Part shown: positions 1 through 8,962 of the stretch, in pieces | Layout of the letters: every line of letters begins with the position of its first letter | Numbering within the stretch: position 1 is the stretch's first letter | Assembly (NCBI GenBank): GCA_963422445.2 | Contig: OY729512.2 | Span: forward strand, 2,790,001-2,854,000 | Length of the DNA: 64,000 nt | From: G963422445 sp963422445 | GTDB taxonomy: Bacteria > Pseudomonadota > Alphaproteobacteria > Thalassobaculales > Thalassobaculaceae | Direction of reading: 5' to 3' | The notes under the pieces: generated by a model | What the model was told of the DNA's origin: nothing | Database searches by the model: none | What the model saw: only the letters and a program-made list of their open reading frames with translations | Made by a program: the position numbers and the translations under genes

Positions 1-545
1 GCCCGGCGATGGGACCCCACACACAGCTCGACCAGAAGCTCATCGAGTTCCCCGGCGCGCGCGACGATGCGTGTGTAGCGACGGCGCGCGGCCTCCCCAG
101 GCTCACCGAGTTCCATGCGGTTCAGGGTGCTCGCACTGGCCAGGGCGTGGCCGCGGTCGCGTGCGCACCCGCTTGTCCCCCGTCACGTCCCCGCTTTGCC
201 CACCAGCACCGGGAACAGCGCATCAGGGTCGTTGAGGTCTTCGTATCCCAGGGCCATCGCGTCGATGCGTTGGTTTACCAAGTCGTCGACGTCATGCTCG
301 ATGCTCGCGCGATTGCGGGAATCCAGGAAACACCGCGACACCCGCTCCGTCACCCCGCCACGCCGGTCTACCTCGCGAAGCAACACTCCGCCACCGGCGG
401 AACTGATGCGACCGCCATCAAATCGACCCGTCACCGAGCGCCGCCCCAGGGCGTGAAACTCAAGCTGTTCGCTAGGACACTGTGTCGTCAAGGCTGCTTC
501 CGTTTCGATCGGCACAAGCGTTTGATCGCACAAACGGTATGCCAT
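1..545 (-). pseudogene. IS1380-family transposase, N-terminal part, broken and cut by the window edge
   Basis: The reading frame starting at 545 carries the typical IS1380 N-terminus: a short leader, then FDGGRISSAGGGVLLREVD, then LALGYEDLND-like residues (ALGYEDLNDPDALFPVLVG). An in-frame TGA interrupts it at about 181-183. The same frame then continues to position 1 with recognisable family sequence (ARDRGHALASASTLNRMELG, then a segment ending in VARAGELDELLVELCVG). The gene is therefore a transposase with one nonsense codon, or two compensating small indels around it, and its C-terminal DDE core lies outside the window. It is almost certainly inactive as read. The family call rests on remembered motif patterns. 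Confidence 0.75.
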
Positions 546-940
546 GAGAAGCAGCCGTTTATACCCCCTCGGTGATTTTTCGGGCTAGGAGTCTGTGCTG
601 TAGAACATTCTGGAAACATTGCTGCAAGCTACCAGAAATGTCCAGCGCCAATCAGCGTTTCAAAAAACAATAATACATTGATTCAAAATAATTTATTTCC
701 TTTCATGCAGGCTACCTGAATCCACTTCCGAAATTTGCGGAAGCAATCCGTAACCGGACTTGCCTGTCTCGCCGTCACCTCCTGCCAGCCATGTCGCCCG
801 CAACTCCTGCACCTTCGCTGGTAAGGTGTAATCGTTCGTTCTGGCCGTGGAGATCCCCTTGTCTGGATTATCGTCCAAGTCGAATCGACGGCTCACAAAA
901 GATCTGGTAACACGATTTCACCTGCGCTATCGTCGAGCGC
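546..940. other. AT-richer gap between two IS remnants
   Basis: This stretch separates the IS1380 remnant from a plus-strand coiled-coil fragment. It is visibly more AT-rich around 600-700 than its surroundings. It contains one 67-codon minus-strand frame (693-896), listed separately. No tRNA, clear promoter or terminator was seen. Confidence 0.4.
693..896 (-). CDS. Unrecognised 67-residue open frame
   Basis: A short minus-strand frame begins MSRRFDLDDNPDKG and contains a Gly-rich stretch (WLAGGDGETGKSGYG) that resembles a P-loop only superficially. I do not recognise a family. It lies in an AT-richer gap between transposase remnants, has no convincing Shine-Dalgarno sequence, and has no operon partner. 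It may be a chance frame or the remnant of a mobile-element cargo gene. Confidence 0.15.
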   Translation of the reverse strand: MSRRFDLDDNPDKGISTARTNDYTLPAKVQELRATWLAGGDGETGKSGYGLLPQISEVDSGSLHERK

Positions 941-1370
941 ATGGCGGTTCTGGACGATGATCTCTCCATAGATGCGACGCTGACCGAGGGCGGCGAAGGG
1001 ATCTGCTCGTCGCCGAAGGCGACGGCGGCGGGCTTGTCGCAAGATTTCCAATCTCTGTATGAACAGCAGCGTGCGCGGGCGGACGCGGCCGAGGCGCGTT
1101 GCGAAGAACTGTGCTGGTCGGAGGTGGCCGCCCGTCGCGATGCCGGTGCGTGGACATCGCGGTTCAAGTCCTGCCGACAAAGGCTGAGCGAGGCCGAGGA
1201 GGAGGCGAAGGAACTCCGCAGCGCGGCACGCGACGTACCCTCCTTGCGGACGCAAGTGGCGCGCCTGCAGGAGCTTCTTTCCGAAGCCTGCGCCCGGTCG
1301 AACGAGGGCGCGCTGGTTGAGGCGCTCAGCAGGGAGGTCGGCCGGGGGAACGAGGCGATCCTCGACCGAT
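941..1370 (+). pseudogene. Truncated coiled-coil N-terminal fragment of a probable transposase
   Basis: The frame begins MAVLDDDLSIDATLTEGG and is then dominated by Ala, Glu and Arg heptad-like sequence (QQRARADAAEARCEEL, LSEAEEEAKELRSAARD, LRTQVARLQELLSEA), a long predicted coiled coil. This composition resembles the leader region of large IS66-like transposases, but no catalytic DDE core is present. Past about position 1370 the frame runs antisense through the neighbouring minus-strand acyltransferase gene and becomes Arg/Pro-rich nonsense. The real gene is therefore truncated at that junction. The transposase assignment is tentative; only the coiled coil and the truncation are seen directly. 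Confidence 0.4.
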
Positions 1371-3082
1371 GCCGCGGCGGAACCGGTCGACCTCGCCGTC
1401 GGTCGTCAACTTGCCCTCCGAGAAGATGCCCAGGAGGTCGCCGGCCGCGAGACCTTCGCGGATGGCCGCGAACGCCGCCTGGTAGATCCCGGGGTCGGTG
1501 CGTTGCGCGGCGATGGGGATGGTGCGCGAGGTGCGGAAGACGAAGTTGAGGATCGGGATGTCGTGGATGTCCTTGTAGATGACGAAACGGATCGGCCGGC
1601 GGACCGCGCCCGCCAGCAACATGGCGTCCACGTAGCTCACGTGGTTGCAGACGATGACCGCGGCGCCGCGCTCCGGGATCGCCTCCAGGCCCTCGTGACG
1701 GACCCGGTACATCGTGTGGGAGAGCAGCCAGACCAGGAACCGCATGCTGAACTCCGGCGACTGGTGGAATATGAAGATCGCCACTCCCGCGTTGACGATG
1801 GCCAGCATCGCGAACAGCGACGGGATGTCGAGCTGAAGAAAATGCAGCCAGGCGATCGCGAACCCGGCCCCCACCACGATCAGCAGGACGTTCAGGATGT
1901 TGTTGGCGGCGATCACCCGGGCGCGGTGGTCCACGGGGGTCCGCGCCTGGATGACGGTCTGGGGGGCACCACGAAGATACCCGCGAACATGCCCATCAGG
2001 CCGAGATCGACGAGCAGCCGCAGTGTGCCGTCACCGGCCAGGAATTCCCCCGCCGAACGCAAGCCCCGGCCTTCGACGCCACCGATGGCGAAGAAGGCAT
2101 CGATGCCGAATATGCTGACGCCGGCAGCGCCGAACGGCACCAGGCCGATCTCGATGCGCCGCCGGCTCAGCCTCTCGCAGGCAAGGGCCCCGGCGGCGAT
2201 GGCGATCGTGAACACGGCCAGGATCAGGGTGACGACCCCGGGGCCGCCGGCTAGGTGCTCGCGGGTGAGGGTCGCGACCTGGGCGAGATAGACCGACCCC
2301 AACAACCAGAACCAGGACACCCCCAGCACCGACAGGAAGACGGCTTTCTTCTCTGCCGCCAGGAGGATCAGGCGCCAGGTCTCCGTCACCGGGTTCCACG
2401 ATGCGGTTCCGAAAAAGGCCGACTGCGCCGGCGGTATCGCACGGCTCGCGAGGTAGCCGGCCACCGCCACCGCGACGACCGTGGCGAACAGCCACGCCGA
2501 GACGCCGGCGCCGCCGCCGATGATGCCGCCGGCGATGGCGCCGAGCAGGATGGCGACGAAGGTGCCCATCTCCACCACCGCGTTGCCGCCCACCAGCTCC
2601 GTGGTATGCAGGTGCTGGGGCAGGATGGCGAACTTCAAGGGACCGAAGAACGCCGACTGCACGCCTAGCAGGAACAGCACGAGGAGCAGGGCCGGCACGT
2701 TCTGGAAGTAGAGAGCGAGGCCCGCGAACGCGGCGATGGCGATCTCGCCGACCTTGACGGCGCGGATCAGGCGCGACTTCTCGAACCGGTCCGCCAGCAC
2801 CCCGGCCGTCGCTGAGAAGAGAAAGAAGGGCAGCATGAACAAGCCGGCGGCGAGGTTGACGAACAGGTCCGTCGCGTCCTCGGCGATCAGGCCGCCGTAG
2901 ACGAGGATCAGCGTCAGCGCGGCCTTGAACAGGTTGTCGTTGAATGCGCCGAGGAGCTGGGTCACGAACAGGGGCAGGAGACGCCGGATACGGAACAGAC
3001 CGAACTGGGAGCGCCGCTCGCCTGGACCCGGAGCGACCGCCTCGGAGGTGTGCGCGCCGGCTGATTGATCGGTCGTGGTCAT
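1326..3082 (-). pseudogene. MFS transporter-PlsC acyltransferase fusion (LplT/Aas-like), frameshifted and 3'-truncated
   Basis: Starting from ATG at 3082, the first part is a multi-pass MFS protein. Its N-terminus (LLPLFVTQLLGAFNDNLFKAAL) is characteristic of lysophospholipid transporters of the LplT type. About 370 residues later the frame is lost at a run of six C near 1966. The sequence continues in the next frame (DHRARVIAANNILN) into a 1-acylglycerol-phosphate acyltransferase domain, with the HX4D motif in CNHVSYVD and a FSEG motif. The acyltransferase is then cut off near 1370, shortly after FRRGI, where unrelated sequence begins. Intact homologues flip and reacylate lysophospholipids in the inner membrane. 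The homopolymer shift could be a sequencing error, but the 3' truncation is structural. The gene sits downstream of a minus-strand lipid-type operon after a 327-bp gap. Confidence 0.8.
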
Positions 3083-3409
3083 GACGAGCAGTCTGCCGCC
3101 AGCGAGGGTTTCAAGCCCGCATTTCTCACCGAGCCGCGAAGCGGGGGCACGGAGATGGCGGGAGCGGCGAGGCGAACACGAGACAGGGCGCGCAGTCGTA
3201 CTTGACCGTACATCGAGCACCCTGGCTGCGTTCAACGCGGCCGATGCCGCTCGATCCGTGTCCGCAGCCGGGAGCGGGCAGGAAATGCGGGTAAGTGTCT
3301 ATTGGCGATACTCCTCCGGAATCGAGGCCCGGAGCCGGATGGCCTGGACGGTCGCCCGGAACGGGAAGGTGAAACCGGAGCGCGCCGGCAACGACATGAC
3401 GGCGGTGTC
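3083..3409. other. 327-bp gap upstream of the MFS-acyltransferase gene
   Basis: No independent gene was recognised here. The MFS frame remains open up to an alternative start at 3235, but those 51 extra codons are Arg/Ser/Ala-rich and look non-native, so the start at 3082 is preferred. The gap may hold the MFS-acyltransferase promoter. No confident -35/-10 pair was identified. Confidence 0.35.
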
Positions 3410-4534
3410 TCATGCCGCCCCCAGTGGCTCGAGGTCCCGGGTGGAGATGGCGAGCCCCAGGCCGCCGAGACCCGTCTCCGATGCATGGTCCACGGCAAGC
3501 ACGCCGGCTGGACCGAATCTGAGACTCGGCGACGTCAGATCCCGGCGTAGCAGGTGCGTGCCGAAGGCGCCTTCGGCGGCGATCAGCTTCTCCCCGACCG
3601 CTTGCATGATTGGCCACGCAGCCCGGGTCAGGATGCTGGTCTCTCCCACCTGGCAGCCGACGATGACCCCGGCGCCGATCTGCACCGCCCTTTCGGCGAT
3701 CGCCAGGGAGCGCAGGACGCCGCCCATCTTCGATACCCGCAGGTTCACGATCCATCGGTCGGGCTCGGCCAACGCCTCGATCTGTTCGATGCGCAGCAGG
3801 CTCTCGTCGAGCACGATTTTCGTCCCGCACTCCTCGCCGACCTGCCGGAAACCTTCTAGGTCGCCCGCCTGCAGCGGTTCCTCGACCGCGAACACGTTGC
3901 CGGGCAGCGTGGCGAGGTGGCGAACGCAGCTCTCGGGCGAGACCCACAGGTTGTTGGCGTCCAGACGGACCCGGAGGGCCTGACCGGCGCCGGCCAGTGC
4001 AAGCATCTTGCGCCGGTCGCGACGCAGGTTGCCGGAGATCTTGACCTTGAAATCCCGGAAGCCACGCTTTCGATAGCGGCGAAGCCGCCACCAGTACGCG
4101 GGATGGGGCGCATCGCCCAGCACCGCCGAGTACTTGAACGCGTTCCTCGAGCGGGGTACGCCGACCAGATCCTCGATGGGCCGCCGCTCGACCTTGCCGA
4201 TCAGATCCAGGATGGCGGTTTCCAGCGCACAGCAGGCAGCGGGATTGCGATCGATGGCGTCGCGGTGAGCGCTGATCCAGGCGCGCAGGCTTTCCGTGTC
4301 ACCGACTTCCCTGATCACGGTGTCCGCGCATTGCCGGATGAATGCCAGGCCGCTACGCACCGTTTCGCCACTGACGTAATGGCGCGGGCAGCCCTCGCCA
4401 TAGCCCGTCCGCCCGCTGTCCGCGCGCACCGCGACGATCAGGTTCTCGGCCCGCCCGCGGCTGGCCGAGGCATGTCGAAAGACCATCCTGAACGGCGCCG
4501 GAAAGGTGAACACGGACAGGCGTTCGATACGCAT
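3410..4534 (-). CDS. Enolase-superfamily enzyme of the muconate lactonizing/dipeptide epimerase type
   Basis: This 374-residue protein has a capping N-terminal domain followed by a (beta/alpha)7-beta barrel. The catalytic ladder is visible in order: a KxK lysine pair (DFKVKIS), a first metal aspartate in RLDANN, a glutamate in VEEP, an aspartate in VLDES, and the opposing lysine in RVSKMGG. That pattern fits the MLE subgroup, which includes dipeptide epimerases, o-succinylbenzoate synthases and N-acylamino acid racemases. The substrate cannot be read from sequence. It starts 6 bp downstream of the GH3 gene's stop codon, so the two are almost certainly co-transcribed. The context with an acyl amide synthetase makes an aminoacyl or N-acylamino acid substrate an attractive inference. 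Confidence 0.85.
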   Translation of the reverse strand: MRIERLSVFTFPAPFRMVFRHASASRGRAENLIVAVRADSGRTGYGEGCPRHYVSGETVRSGLAFIRQCADTVIREVGDTESLRAWISAHRDAIDRNPAACCALETAILDLIGKVERRPIEDLVGVPRSRNAFKYSAVLGDAPHPAYWWRLRRYRKRGFRDFKVKISGNLRRDRRKMLALAGAGQALRVRLDANNLWVSPESCVRHLATLPGNVFAVEEPLQAGDLEGFRQVGEECGTKIVLDESLLRIEQIEALAEPDRWIVNLRVSKMGGVLRSLAIAERAVQIGAGVIVGCQVGETSILTRAAWPIMQAVGEKLIAAEGAFGTHLLRRDLTSPSLRFGPAGVLAVDHASETGLGGLGLAISTRDLEPLGAA

Positions 4535-4540
4535 GGACTC

Positions 4541-6193
4541 TCAATCTCCCACCGTGAACGCCCCGAGATCGAAGGCGCACTCGTGGGTGTATTGCAGGTG
4601 CAGATACTTGAACTGGGCATCGCGCTGACCGCTCGCCACCCGGTGCGCCCGGTATGCCTCCCCGGCGCCGTCGCCGAGCCGGCGGACGCGCATCGGCCCG
4701 AGCCTTCCGCTCGCCCGCTTGCCGTCGTACTCCACGTTCACCGAGCGCAGGCGCGCATCGATCGCCGCGGCAAGGTCCGATTCACCTTCGGCTCCGGCGC
4801 CCCGCGTCTCGATGTACAGCGTGTAGTCGGCGAGCTCCTGATCCGCCAGCATGATGAAGAAGTGTGATCCGATGTCCCGATCCGCCAGGACCGCCGAGAC
4901 CGCTTCCAGTACCTGTGCTTCGTAGAGCTTCTCGCCAGTAATGCTGGTGACTCCGTTGCCTTTCTGTACGAACGCCAGCGCGGGGGTTTCGTTGACTCGA
5001 CCGATCACGCGGACGATGTCGTTCATGTCGTAACGATAGAGTCCGTCCGAGGTGGTGACGATCACGTAGTAGTCGCGCCCGTCTTCGAGCTCGCCGAGGG
5101 CCAGCAGCTCCGCCCCGCCGGCTTCCCGGGCCTCGCGTTCGGCGAACTCGAAGAACGTGTCCTGGAGCGCCGGGAGGCACACGTTGCGGTTGGAATCGAT
5201 GTTGACGGTGCCGTGGACCTCGCTGGCGACGTATCCCAGCTCGACGATCGCACAATCGATGGGCAGAGAAGGCCCGAGATTGCGGATCGCGACCCCGCAG
5301 CTTCCCCCGGTCCACGTGACGACGCCTGCGAGGTCCGGCCAGATGTCGGCGTAGGTAAGGCTCCCGGCCGTGTCGATTCTGGCTTGCAGCCGGGCCGCGC
5401 GCCGCGGGTTCCGCTTGAATCCGGATACCCCGCCCGACGCAATGCCGTGGGGCAGTTGGCCGGCGGCGACGGCGTCCAGGATCGCGCCGGCGTGGCGGTT
5501 GATGAGGTCCAGCAGGCGAACGAACGTGGAGGCGTTGGCGGTCGCCGCACATGTCACCCGGGGCTCCGCCACGCCGAGTACCGCCATCGCGAGATAGCGG
5601 GTCTCGTAGTCCTCGATATCGGAGAGCTCCGCCGGCAGCACGTACCGGGACCGCAGCAGCTTCGGCTGGTTCCGGTAGAGAAGCCCCGATGCCGAGCCGA
5701 ACGGCGTGCCGCCCGGCAAATGGCCCTCGATGGCGGCCCCGGTCACGGCGAACACCTTGCCCGCCATGACCGGAGGTCCCTTGGACAAGGCGTACGCGGC
5801 GAGCTGCTGGTGGACCTTGATGTGTCCGAGGCCCGTCCGGGTCATCGGGATATTCTTGGGCGCCGCCACCGTGCCGCTGGTGCGGTTGTAGTACACCGGC
5901 GGCTCCCGGGTGAGGCGCCGCTCGCCGGTGAGCTCCTGACGTTCGATGTCGTCGCGCAGATCTTCATAGGTCTGCACCGGCACCGCGCGACGGTAGTCGG
6001 CCACGCTGCCGATCCTGGCGAATCCATGGCGCCGGCCGAACACCGTCTCCGCATTGGTCGCCAGGATGCCCTCGAGGACCGCCGCTTGCGCGTCATCGGG
6101 CGACTTCGCCGCCTCCAGCAGTTTGGAAAAACGCCGCCCGTGCATGGCGGCGAGTGTCCACTTCAGGACCGCATGACCGACCCGGGCGGGCAT
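4541..6193 (-). CDS. GH3-family acyl acid amido synthetase
   Basis: The 550-residue protein has the length and architecture of GH3 (auxin-responsive promoter) proteins. These ANL-superfamily enzymes adenylate a carboxylic acid and transfer it to an amino acid amine. The nucleotide-binding motif YNRTSGTVAAPKNIP lies near residue 102. A central segment (GSCGVAIRNLG, VASEVHGTVNID) and the hinge region (YYVIVTTSDGLYRYDMNDIVRVIG) follow, with a closing ITGEKLYE element. Bacterial GH3 proteins are poorly characterised. The gene is tightly packed between the upstream hydroxylase gene (6-bp gap) and the enolase-superfamily gene (6-bp gap), which implies a shared pathway. The acyl and amine substrates are unknown. 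Confidence 0.88.
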   Translation of the reverse strand: MPARVGHAVLKWTLAAMHGRRFSKLLEAAKSPDDAQAAVLEGILATNAETVFGRRHGFARIGSVADYRRAVPVQTYEDLRDDIERQELTGERRLTREPPVYYNRTSGTVAAPKNIPMTRTGLGHIKVHQQLAAYALSKGPPVMAGKVFAVTGAAIEGHLPGGTPFGSASGLLYRNQPKLLRSRYVLPAELSDIEDYETRYLAMAVLGVAEPRVTCAATANASTFVRLLDLINRHAGAILDAVAAGQLPHGIASGGVSGFKRNPRRAARLQARIDTAGSLTYADIWPDLAGVVTWTGGSCGVAIRNLGPSLPIDCAIVELGYVASEVHGTVNIDSNRNVCLPALQDTFFEFAEREAREAGGAELLALGELEDGRDYYVIVTTSDGLYRYDMNDIVRVIGRVNETPALAFVQKGNGVTSITGEKLYEAQVLEAVSAVLADRDIGSHFFIMLADQELADYTLYIETRGAGAEGESDLAAAIDARLRSVNVEYDGKRASGRLGPMRVRRLGDGAGEAYRAHRVASGQRDAQFKYLHLQYTHECAFDLGAFTVGD

Positions 6194-6199
6194 GTCCGA

Positions 6200-7123
6200 T
6201 CAACCCTTGTCCAGTCCGGGAACGAACGGCGTCTTCATCTGCGCGAAGAAGCCGGTCGGGTACTTCCGGTTGATCAGGCCCAGGCGACCGACTTCACGGT
6301 CCGAAGGCAGGAAACGGGTTCCGAACAGCAGGTCCCAGACGATGAGGTTGTTGCCGAAGTTGCGGTTCGATTCCACCGCGAGCTCCGAATGATGCCAGCG
6401 GTGCAGCTCGGGCCCGGAGACGATGTAGTTGAGTGGCCCGAGGCGCACATTGCAATTGGAATGTTGGAAGAAGCCGTTGACCGCATAGAAGACCAGGTAG
6501 GCGGCCAGGACCTCGTTCGCCACGCCGAGCAGTGCGAACGGCAGGGTGTCGACGGTGAGCTGCAGCGCCTTCTCGATGGGATGGAAACGGCCCACGTTCA
6601 GCCAGTACAGGCGGTGCGGCGAGTGGTGCACCGCGTGGTGGCGCCACATGAACGTGAACCTGTGGAACGCCCGGTGCAGCCAGTACCGCACCAGGTCGGC
6701 CGCCAGCAGCATGAGGCAGGCCTGAACGGCCACGGAGACGACCAGGGTGATCGACAGCAGGTAGGGCAGGGCGATCTGCACCACCATCATGAATACCGCG
6801 TCGGCGCCCGCCTCACGCATCCCGGGACGCCATCCGACCCGATACGGGAACCTGATCTCGACCAGGGTGATGAGGACCGCCGCCGCCACCGCTGCGAGAT
6901 GGGACGCCAGTGTGACGTGCAGCCCCGCGGTGGCCAGGGCCTGGAACAGGACGAACGCGAAGCCCAGGATGGCCGGGTACGAGCCGCCTGCAATCAGCGC
7001 CGGTACGGGGCGCCGCCCTTGACATCGGCTGTCGTCATCGGACCTTCCGGCCGGGTGCGGAGTCTGCCCGGGATTCCCGGGGATGTGTGCCTCGCCGCCG
7101 CACCGGCCCGCCCGACGGATCAC
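6200..7123 (-). CDS. Sterol desaturase/fatty acid hydroxylase family membrane enzyme
   Basis: A polytopic membrane protein with the three histidine clusters of the di-iron fatty acid hydroxylase superfamily: HRAFH, HHAVHHS and HRWHHS, plus an intervening H. Hydrophobic segments precede and surround them (for example LLSITLVVSVAVQACLMLLAADLV). The family uses O2 to hydroxylate or desaturate lipid acyl chains or sterols. The first about 40 residues from the ATG at 7123 are Arg/Gly/Pro-rich and not membrane-like. A nearby ATG (about 7036) opens a different frame that stops after 14 codons, so the true start may be obscured by a small indel. The gene leads the GH3-enolase operon. Confidence 0.82.
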   Translation of the reverse strand: MIRRAGRCGGEAHIPGNPGQTPHPAGRSDDDSRCQGRRPVPALIAGGSYPAILGFAFVLFQALATAGLHVTLASHLAAVAAAVLITLVEIRFPYRVGWRPGMREAGADAVFMMVVQIALPYLLSITLVVSVAVQACLMLLAADLVRYWLHRAFHRFTFMWRHHAVHHSPHRLYWLNVGRFHPIEKALQLTVDTLPFALLGVANEVLAAYLVFYAVNGFFQHSNCNVRLGPLNYIVSGPELHRWHHSELAVESNRNFGNNLIVWDLLFGTRFLPSDREVGRLGLINRKYPTGFFAQMKTPFVPGLDKG

Positions 7124-7318
7124 CTTTCGGCGAGCACCGACCCCTGGTCGCTTCCACCCGAGTTTGACACTTGCTCATGCATGTCTGCACGGAACCGGCG
7201 GCGGTGGTACTGAAAATCAAGGCGTTGCGGAGGTCATCGCTAGATATCGGCTGAAACTTGATAGATACATGCATAGCGGGAGGAGTGCTTGTGAGACGTG
7301 TAGGGTGCGCGCATCATT

Positions 7319-8846
7319 ATATACATTTACCTGCGCCAGTCCAACCAAGAGCGCGCCGACGGCTCCGTGCTGAGCCATCTCCAGATTGCCGAGAACGTCT
7401 GGGACTCTATCAAAAAGCGCTCGCGCGTTCGCATCCTCCATAACTGTGGACGCAGCGACGACCCCAAGGCCACCGAACGGCTTCGCCGCCTCGCGCGCAG
7501 CATCCTCAAACGCTGCTCGCCCGAAGAGCTCGTCGCCGACGACCCGTCGTTGCGCGTGGTCGACACTTGGCCCTACGGCGACGTCTATGTCCTGGAACAC
7601 TTGTGGCGGCGGGTCGGACTGCCTGAGCTCATCAGCGAGCTTCTCGACAACCGCAAGTTCGAGTTCTGCGTCGAGCGCGCACTCTTCGCCATGGTCGCCA
7701 ATCGCGCCTGTGCGCCGTCGTCGAAGCTTGTACTGCCACGAGCAGTGGCTGGCCGAGGACGTGCGCATCGAGAGGTGCGAAGCATTGGAGCTGCATCACC
7801 TGTACCGCGCGATGGACTTCCTCGAGGCGCACAAGAAGGCGTTGGAAGAGGGGCTGTACTTCCACATGGCGGACTTGCTCAACCTCGACGTGGAGGTGGT
7901 GTTCTATGACACCACGTCGTTGCACTTCGAGATTAATGAGGAAGACACCGGTGTCGGCGGGGACGACGAGGTCAGGGGCTCGCAGGCAGCGGGTGCGAAG
8001 ACCTATCGGGCGGTGCGAAAGCGCGGGAAGTCGAAGAACGGGCGTGGGGATGTGCCGCAAGTGATGGTCGGGCTCGCGGTGACCCGCGACGGCTTTCCGG
8101 TCCGGCACTGGGTGTTCCCCGGCAACACCGTAGACGTGACCACGGTGGCGAAGGTCAAGGCGGACCTGAGGGGCTGGCGGTTGAATCGGTGTGTGTTCGT
8201 CGGCGATGCGGGGATGGTGTTTGCGGAGAATCTACGCACCCTGGCCCGTGGGGCGGGCGCTACATCGTGCATGCCGGTGCATCGCGGCGGCGAGGTGGAC
8301 ACCGAGGTGGTCAGCCGCCGCGGGCGCTATCGCGAGGTCGCGGAGAACCTTCAGGTCAAGGAGGTGGTGGTTGGCGAGGGCGAGCGGCGCCGGCGCTATG
8401 TGGTGTGTTTCAATCCTCGCGAGGCCGAGCGCCAGTACACTCATCGCGCCCAGGTGCTGACGGAGCTGGCGACGGTGCGCGAGTGCTCCGGTGGCGAGCA
8501 CAGCAAGCGGGTGTGCGAGCTGCGCGCCAGTGGCCGCTACGGGCGCTACATCCGGTTGACCGCCACCGCACGCCTGGTCATCGACCGGGCCAAGGTCAAG
8601 GCGGCCGAACGCATGGACGGGAAGTTCGTCGTGCATAGCAACGACGACACGCTCAGTGCCGAGGACATGGCGCTGGGATACAAGCAACTCCAACGTGTCG
8701 AGCAGGCCTGGCGGCAGCTCAAAAGCGGACTGCGTCTGCGTCCGGTCTATCACCGGGCCGCGCACCGCATCCACGCCCATATCGCGTTGACGGTGATCGC
8801 GTTGTTGCTCGAGCGCATCGCTGAGCATGCTTGCGCGGATACGTGA
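7319..8846 (+). pseudogene. IS1634-type (IS4 superfamily) transposase, frameshifted
   Basis: The N-terminal part reads in one frame (YLRQSNQERADGSVLSHLQI through FCVERALFAMVANRA). It then jumps by one frame near 7727 to continue as CHEQWLAEDVRIERCEALEL and on to the end. The DDE core is visible: FYDTTSLHFE with the first Asp, CVFVGDAGMVF with the second, and a C-terminal YKQLQRVEQAWRQLKSGLRLRPVYH with the glutamate region and the family's terminal HIALTVIALLLERI helix. The frame jump would abolish the full protein. No clear ATG precedes the N-terminal sequence, so the left boundary is approximate. I could not define terminal inverted repeats confidently. Confidence 0.75.
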
Positions 8847-8962
8847 CGCAACATCCGCGACGATCTGAAGGGCATACAACTTGCGCAATTGATCGGGTCG
8901 AATGGGACACTATGGCAGGTGACAGAACCCCGTCCGAGCGCATCTAAGAGACTGAAATCACT

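Noticed and set aside
693..896. P-loop-like GGDGETGKSG in a short frame
   Set aside because: The spacing does not match a true Walker A in context, and the frame lacks any supporting motifs.
5213..7213. Long plus-strand open frame opposite the GH3 and hydroxylase genes
   Set aside because: No family-like sequence. It mirrors the coding strand of two clearly recognised minus-strand genes.
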